From Nitrospirota bacterium (GTDB lineage Bacteria; Nitrospirota_A; Leptospirillia; Leptospirillales; Leptospirillaceae): a DNA stretch of 9,720 nucleotides. Below are positions 6,962-9,720 of this stretch, piece by piece. The stretch lies in NCBI GenBank assembly GCA_021838585.1, contig JAKCDE010000036.1, positions 1-9,720 of the forward strand, read 5' to 3'. The first letter of the stretch is position 1. Each line of letters starts with the position of its first letter. The notes under the pieces are model-generated. The model was not told where the DNA came from. It did not search any database and saw only the letters and a program-made list of their open reading frames with translations. The position numbers and the translations under genes are program-made.

Positions 6962-6982
6962 GAATCTTTCTTTAAAAATCAA
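6954..6982 (-). promoter_or_regulatory. Predicted sigma70-type promoter for the tkt-tal-zwf cluster
   Basis: On the minus strand a TTGATT -35 box (6977-6982), a 17-base spacer and a CATAGT -10 box (6954-6959) match the consensus in four of six bases each with ideal spacing, in a T- and A-rich stretch. Transcription would begin near 6947 and give a leader of about 240 bases before tkt. The prediction is by eye; other starts in the region cannot be excluded. Confidence 0.4.
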
Positions 6983-7160
6983 CCAGACTGACGCTTTCTG
7001 AGACGTATTGACCGGGGATTCGGGAGTTCGTCTTGGCGAGGATCCGGGAGCCTTTGCGGGGCTGACTGCGGCTCTCTCGTGAGGGGGATCGAGGGGGAAA
7101 GCTTTTCCGCTGTCTTTGTCTGGAAAATGATTGCAATTGCTGGAGATCATGGCTCGGATG

Positions 7161-7189
7161 TTGACCTTTTTGCTTGATTTTGCTAAGAA
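7161..7189 (+). promoter_or_regulatory. Predicted promoter for shc, extended -10 type
   Basis: TTGACC (7161-7166) matches the -35 consensus in five of six bases. A 17-base spacer ends in TGC directly before TAAGAA (7184-7189), an extended -10 arrangement with a poor -10 hexamer. The heptamer TTTTGCT occurs twice in this stretch (7168-7174 and 7178-7184), ten bases apart. If used, transcription would start near 7196, almost on the first ATG of the shc frame, which favours either a nearly leaderless message or a later shc start. Confidence 0.4.
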
Positions 7190-7198
7190 ATCAGAGGA

Positions 7199-9340
7199 AT
7201 GATTTCGATTCCAACAATGAAGTGGATGGCGGACGCATTGGGGATGGGGGACGGGGTGTCAGGGCAATCAAATTTTACTGGCGGAAAAAAGATGTCGCCG
7301 GCCGAGGGGAGTTCCTCTCCTGCTCCGGCGCTTCTTGAGAAGACCGCTCCGTCGATTGGGCTGGTTGATCGGGTCGATCCCCTTTCGAGAACCCTGGCCC
7401 GGGCCGTTTCCTGGCTTGTGGCTTCACAGGATGCTGCAGGGCACTGGGTGGCGCCCCTTGAAGCCGATGCCACGATCCCCTCGGAATATGTGTTTCTCCA
7501 TGAAATTCTGGGACGGCCGTTGGATCCCGTCCGCCGGGACAAGATTGTCCGGGCGATTCTTTCCGTTCAGGGAAAGGAAGGCGCTTGGCCACTTTTTCAC
7601 GACGGTGACCCCGATATCAGTGCCACCGTCAAGGCCTATCAGGCGTTGAAGCTGTGCGGATTCGATCCCTCCCATCCGGCTCTTGTCCGTGCCAGGGAGT
7701 GGGTCCTCTCCCAGGGGGGCGCCGGCAAGGTCAATGTCTTCACCCGAATTGCCCTGGCCATTTTTGGTCAGTACAGCTGGGAAAAGATTCCGGCGCTTCC
7801 CGCCGAAATGGTTCTCCTCCCGGCCTGGTTTCCCTTTTCGATCTATTCAGTCTCCTACTGGTCGAGGGCGGTGATTGTTCCTCTGCTGTTCATTTACCAC
7901 CACAAGCCCCTTGTCCGACTCTCTCCCGAGAGGGGCATCTCGGAGCTCTTTGATCCCGCCCGACCTGACGGGGAGTCCTTTGCCCCTTCCCCGGAGTTCT
8001 TTTCCCTGAGAAACCTTTTTCTCCTCCTTGACAAGGGGCTCCAGGTCTGGAACCGACATCCTCCCGACTTCCTTCGAAAGAAAGCCCTGTCGTTTGCCAT
8101 GGAGTGGATGGTTCCCCGTCTCAAGGGAGAGGGGGGGCTGGGAGCGATCTATCCGGCCATGGCCAACAGTGCGGTGGCCCTTTCCCTCGAGGGATACGAT
8201 CTCGATCACCCCCTGATGCAGCGTGTTCTTGGCTCCATCGATGATTTGCTCATTGAGGGGGAGAAGGAGATTTTGGTCCAGCCGTGTGTCTCTCCCGTCT
8301 GGGACACAGCCTTGGCCATGGGCGCCCTGATTGAGGCCGGGATCTCCCCGGACTCCCCCACGGTTGACCGGGCCATGGAATGGTTTTGTGCCCGGGAGGT
8401 CAGGACCCGGGGGGACTGGGCCGTTCGCGTCCCCGATTGTGAGCCGGGTGGCTGGGCCTTCCAGTTCGAAAACGATTACTATCCTGATGTGGACGACACC
8501 GCCATGGTCCTCATGGGAATGGCCAAGATTCTTCCGGCCCGACCCGACTTGGCCGCTCGAATGGAAGGCGTCTTCCGGCGCGCAACACTGTGGGTGATGG
8601 CCATGCAGGGAACGGACGGCGGCTGGGGGGCCTTTGACCGGGACAACGACCTTCTCTTTCTCAACCATATCCCCTTTGCCGATCATGGGGCCCTGCTCGA
8701 CCCCAGTACGGCTGACCTCACCGGTCGGGTGCTGGAGCTCCTGGGATCCTTGGGATACGGGCCTGATTTCCCTCCGGCCGCCCGGGCGATCCGCTATCTC
8801 AGGCGGGAGCAGGAAGAGGACGGCTCCTGGTTCGGACGGTGGGGTGTCAACTATATCTATGGAACATGGTCGGTCATTGCGGGGCTTAAAAGTATCGGCG
8901 TTCCCATGTCTGAGCCTTGGGTCATGCGTTCCATGGAGTTTCTGATGGCTCGCCAGAATCCGGACGGTGGTTGGGGAGAGGATTGTCTCTCCTATGCCTC
9001 GCGAGACTACGCGGGACGGGGGGCTTCGACGCCCTCACAGACGGCCTGGGCCTTGATCGCGCTTCTTCATGGAGGACATGCGGGTCACATGGCCGTCAGG
9101 CAGGGAGTCGAATTTCTGCTCCGGCAGATGACACCTGACGGAACCTGGGACGAGGAGCTCTTTACGGGGACGGGATTCCCCCGGGTCTTCTACCTGCGCT
9201 ACCACATGTATCGCCATTATTTTCCGCTCTGGGCCCTGGCCCTTTACCGGAACATGACCGAGAGAGGAAGAGCTCTGGGGCACGAACGGGTGGATTTCTG
9301 GAAGACGGCTCCCTACGCGCCGATCGCCCGAAGTGTCTGA
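7199..9340 (+). CDS. shc: Squalene-hopene cyclase
   Basis: The product cyclises squalene to hopene and hopanol, the first committed step of hopanoid synthesis, as a monotopic inner-membrane enzyme. The frame from the ATG at 7199 gives 713 aa. The catalytic DVDDTA motif is at 430-435; Asp432 corresponds to the proton-donating Asp376 of the Alicyclobacillus enzyme. QW-type repeats are clear at GGWGAFD (474-480), GSWFGRWG (542-549), GGWGEDC (590-596) and GTWDEE (648-653), and the N-terminal GHWVAPLEADATIPSEY (81-97) is typical. The C-terminal FYLRYHMYRHYFPLWAL (664-680) is the usual family end. The first 50 residues are not conserved. An ATG at 7292 (residue 32) would give 682 aa, closer to the family norm, but only a weak GGCGG lies before it; AGAGGA at 7193-7198 touches the first ATG and is too close to serve it. 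The start is therefore uncertain. The next gene overlaps by 8 bases. Confidence 0.97.
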   Translation: MISIPTMKWMADALGMGDGVSGQSNFTGGKKMSPAEGSSSPAPALLEKTAPSIGLVDRVDPLSRTLARAVSWLVASQDAAGHWVAPLEADATIPSEYVFLHEILGRPLDPVRRDKIVRAILSVQGKEGAWPLFHDGDPDISATVKAYQALKLCGFDPSHPALVRAREWVLSQGGAGKVNVFTRIALAIFGQYSWEKIPALPAEMVLLPAWFPFSIYSVSYWSRAVIVPLLFIYHHKPLVRLSPERGISELFDPARPDGESFAPSPEFFSLRNLFLLLDKGLQVWNRHPPDFLRKKALSFAMEWMVPRLKGEGGLGAIYPAMANSAVALSLEGYDLDHPLMQRVLGSIDDLLIEGEKEILVQPCVSPVWDTALAMGALIEAGISPDSPTVDRAMEWFCAREVRTRGDWAVRVPDCEPGGWAFQFENDYYPDVDDTAMVLMGMAKILPARPDLAARMEGVFRRATLWVMAMQGTDGGWGAFDRDNDLLFLNHIPFADHGALLDPSTADLTGRVLELLGSLGYGPDFPPAARAIRYLRREQEEDGSWFGRWGVNYIYGTWSVIAGLKSIGVPMSEPWVMRSMEFLMARQNPDGGWGEDCLSYASRDYAGRGASTPSQTAWALIALLHGGHAGHMAVRQGVEFLLRQMTPDGTWDEELFTGTGFPRVFYLRYHMYRHYFPLWALALYRNMTERGRALGHERVDFWKTAPYAPIARSV

Positions 9341-9720
9341 CGGGGGACAGGGCGCTTGCCCACTCCTCGTCGTGACGGCACTGGAAGACGAAGCTCGGGC
9401 CTTCACCCATAAGCTGAAAGGTCGCGTCATCCCCCGGAGTGGCCATGGGACGCTCAGTCCCTCTGTTCCGCCTCCACGCTCTCTTTTTGAGGTGGTGTGG
9501 GTCGGTTCCGGAAAATCCGGAATGGGGGTTCTTTCCGCTCTTCTGTCTTCAGGGAGATATTCTCGTGTTCTCTTTACCGGTTTGGCGGGAGCTCTAGCCC
9601 CTGACCTGTTCCCGGGGACGATCGTTGTGGCCGAGGAGGTTCTCTCCTCTTCGGGGGAGACATTTTTGCCGTTGCAAGACTTTTTTCTGAGTTTTTTTCG
9701 CCCCATGTTTGAGGGGTGGG
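9333..9720 (+). CDS. hpnG: Hopanoid-associated phosphorylase (nucleoside phosphorylase family), N-terminal part
   Basis: The frame is open from a GTG at 9333 to the right edge, 129 codons. It has the marks of the nucleoside phosphorylase/MTA-SAH nucleosidase fold: a first strand LLVVTALEDEARAF (11-24) with the family's Thr-Ala-Leu-Glu-x-Glu, a strand VVWVGSGKSG (54-63), VLFTGLAGAL (79-88) with the Gly-x-Ala-Gly turn, and DLFPGTIVVAEEV (91-103). In bacteria with hopanoids, a member of this fold next to shc is HpnG, which removes adenine from adenosylhopane and yields a phosphoribosyl or ribosyl hopane on the way to C35 hopanoids. The GTG overlaps the shc stop by 8 bases, which implies translational coupling. 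The start at 9333 is preferred to the GTG at 9372 because the latter would cut off the first beta strand. No strong ribosome binding site is seen. The catalytic C-terminus lies outside the window, so the HpnG call rests on fold plus context. Confidence 0.85.
   Translation, partial: MSDGGQGACPLLVVTALEDEARAFTHKLKGRVIPRSGHGTLSPSVPPPRSLFEVVWVGSGKSGMGVLSALLSSGRYSRVLFTGLAGALAPDLFPGTIVVAEEVLSSSGETFLPLQDFFLSFFRPMFEGW

Larger units (their letters stand above)
6707..7198. other. Divergent intergenic region between tkt and shc
   Basis: This 492-base stretch separates the minus-strand pentose phosphate cluster from the plus-strand hopanoid genes. I see no convincing gene in it: the frames that cross it are short, lack family motifs and have no supported start. 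It is locally richer in A and T, notably around 6841-6990 and 7160-7200, where the predicted promoters lie. It holds a candidate promoter for each direction, a palindrome over the tkt -10 box (6947-6961), a small inverted repeat CAACT/AGTTG (6887-6903), a hairpin next to the tkt ribosome binding site (6730-6755), and the 8-bp palindrome GCAATTGC (7133-7140) about 20 bases before the shc -35 box. I see no tRNA or riboswitch that I can name. Confidence 0.6.

Noticed and set aside
7127..7150. ATGAT / ATCAT inverted repeat around GCAATTGC as one large operator
   Set aside because: The outer arms and the inner palindrome do not share a centre, so a single dyad is not supported.
7847..8686. Open frame of 279 codons on the minus strand opposite shc
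   Set aside because: It lies within a clear squalene-hopene cyclase and shows only a reversed reflection of its repeats.

Overview
The window is a GC-rich, densely coded bacterial chromosome segment with two divergent gene blocks. On the minus strand, reading right to left, lie transketolase, a long-form (about 390 aa) transaldolase, glucose-6-phosphate dehydrogenase, an unrecognised exported or lipoprotein-like protein with an LPP20-like N-terminal domain, and the first 74 codons of an FAD-dependent oxidoreductase that runs off the left edge. On the plus strand lie squalene-hopene cyclase and, overlapping its stop codon by 8 bases, the start of a nucleoside-phosphorylase-family gene that matches hopanoid-associated phosphorylase HpnG and runs off the right edge.

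The organism is a hopanoid-making Gram-negative-type bacterium with moderately high GC. The gene content would fit an acidophilic Nitrospirota such as Leptospirillum, but this is an impression from protein style only, and a proteobacterium cannot be excluded without a database search.

Layout: 1-224 FAD oxidoreductase (minus, partial); 214-1860 lipoprotein-like protein (minus); 1868-3397 zwf (minus); 3458-4627 tal (minus); 4661-6706 tkt (minus); 6707-7198 a 492-base divergent intergenic region with a predicted promoter for each direction, a 15-base palindrome over the predicted tkt -10 box and a hairpin just upstream of the tkt ribosome binding site; 7199-9340 shc (plus); 9333-9720 hpnG-like (plus, partial).

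How the genes fit together: tkt, tal and zwf form a tightly spaced pentose phosphate cluster (gaps of 33 and 60 bases) that gives NADPH and interconverts C3 to C7 sugar phosphates, including ribose 5-phosphate. The two downstream minus genes follow with a 7-base gap and an 11-base overlap, so they are probably cotranscribed. The divergent block makes the hopane skeleton (Shc) and then trims adenosylhopane (HpnG) on the way to C35 hopanoids, whose side chain comes from ribose. A shared intergenic region could coordinate the two blocks, but this is an inference. There are no mobile elements, tRNA or rRNA genes, or CRISPR arrays. Most of the window is ordinary metabolism; the least explained items are the lipoprotein-like protein, the intergenic operator and leader structures, and a plus-strand intrinsic terminator at the 3' end of tal that points against the operon.
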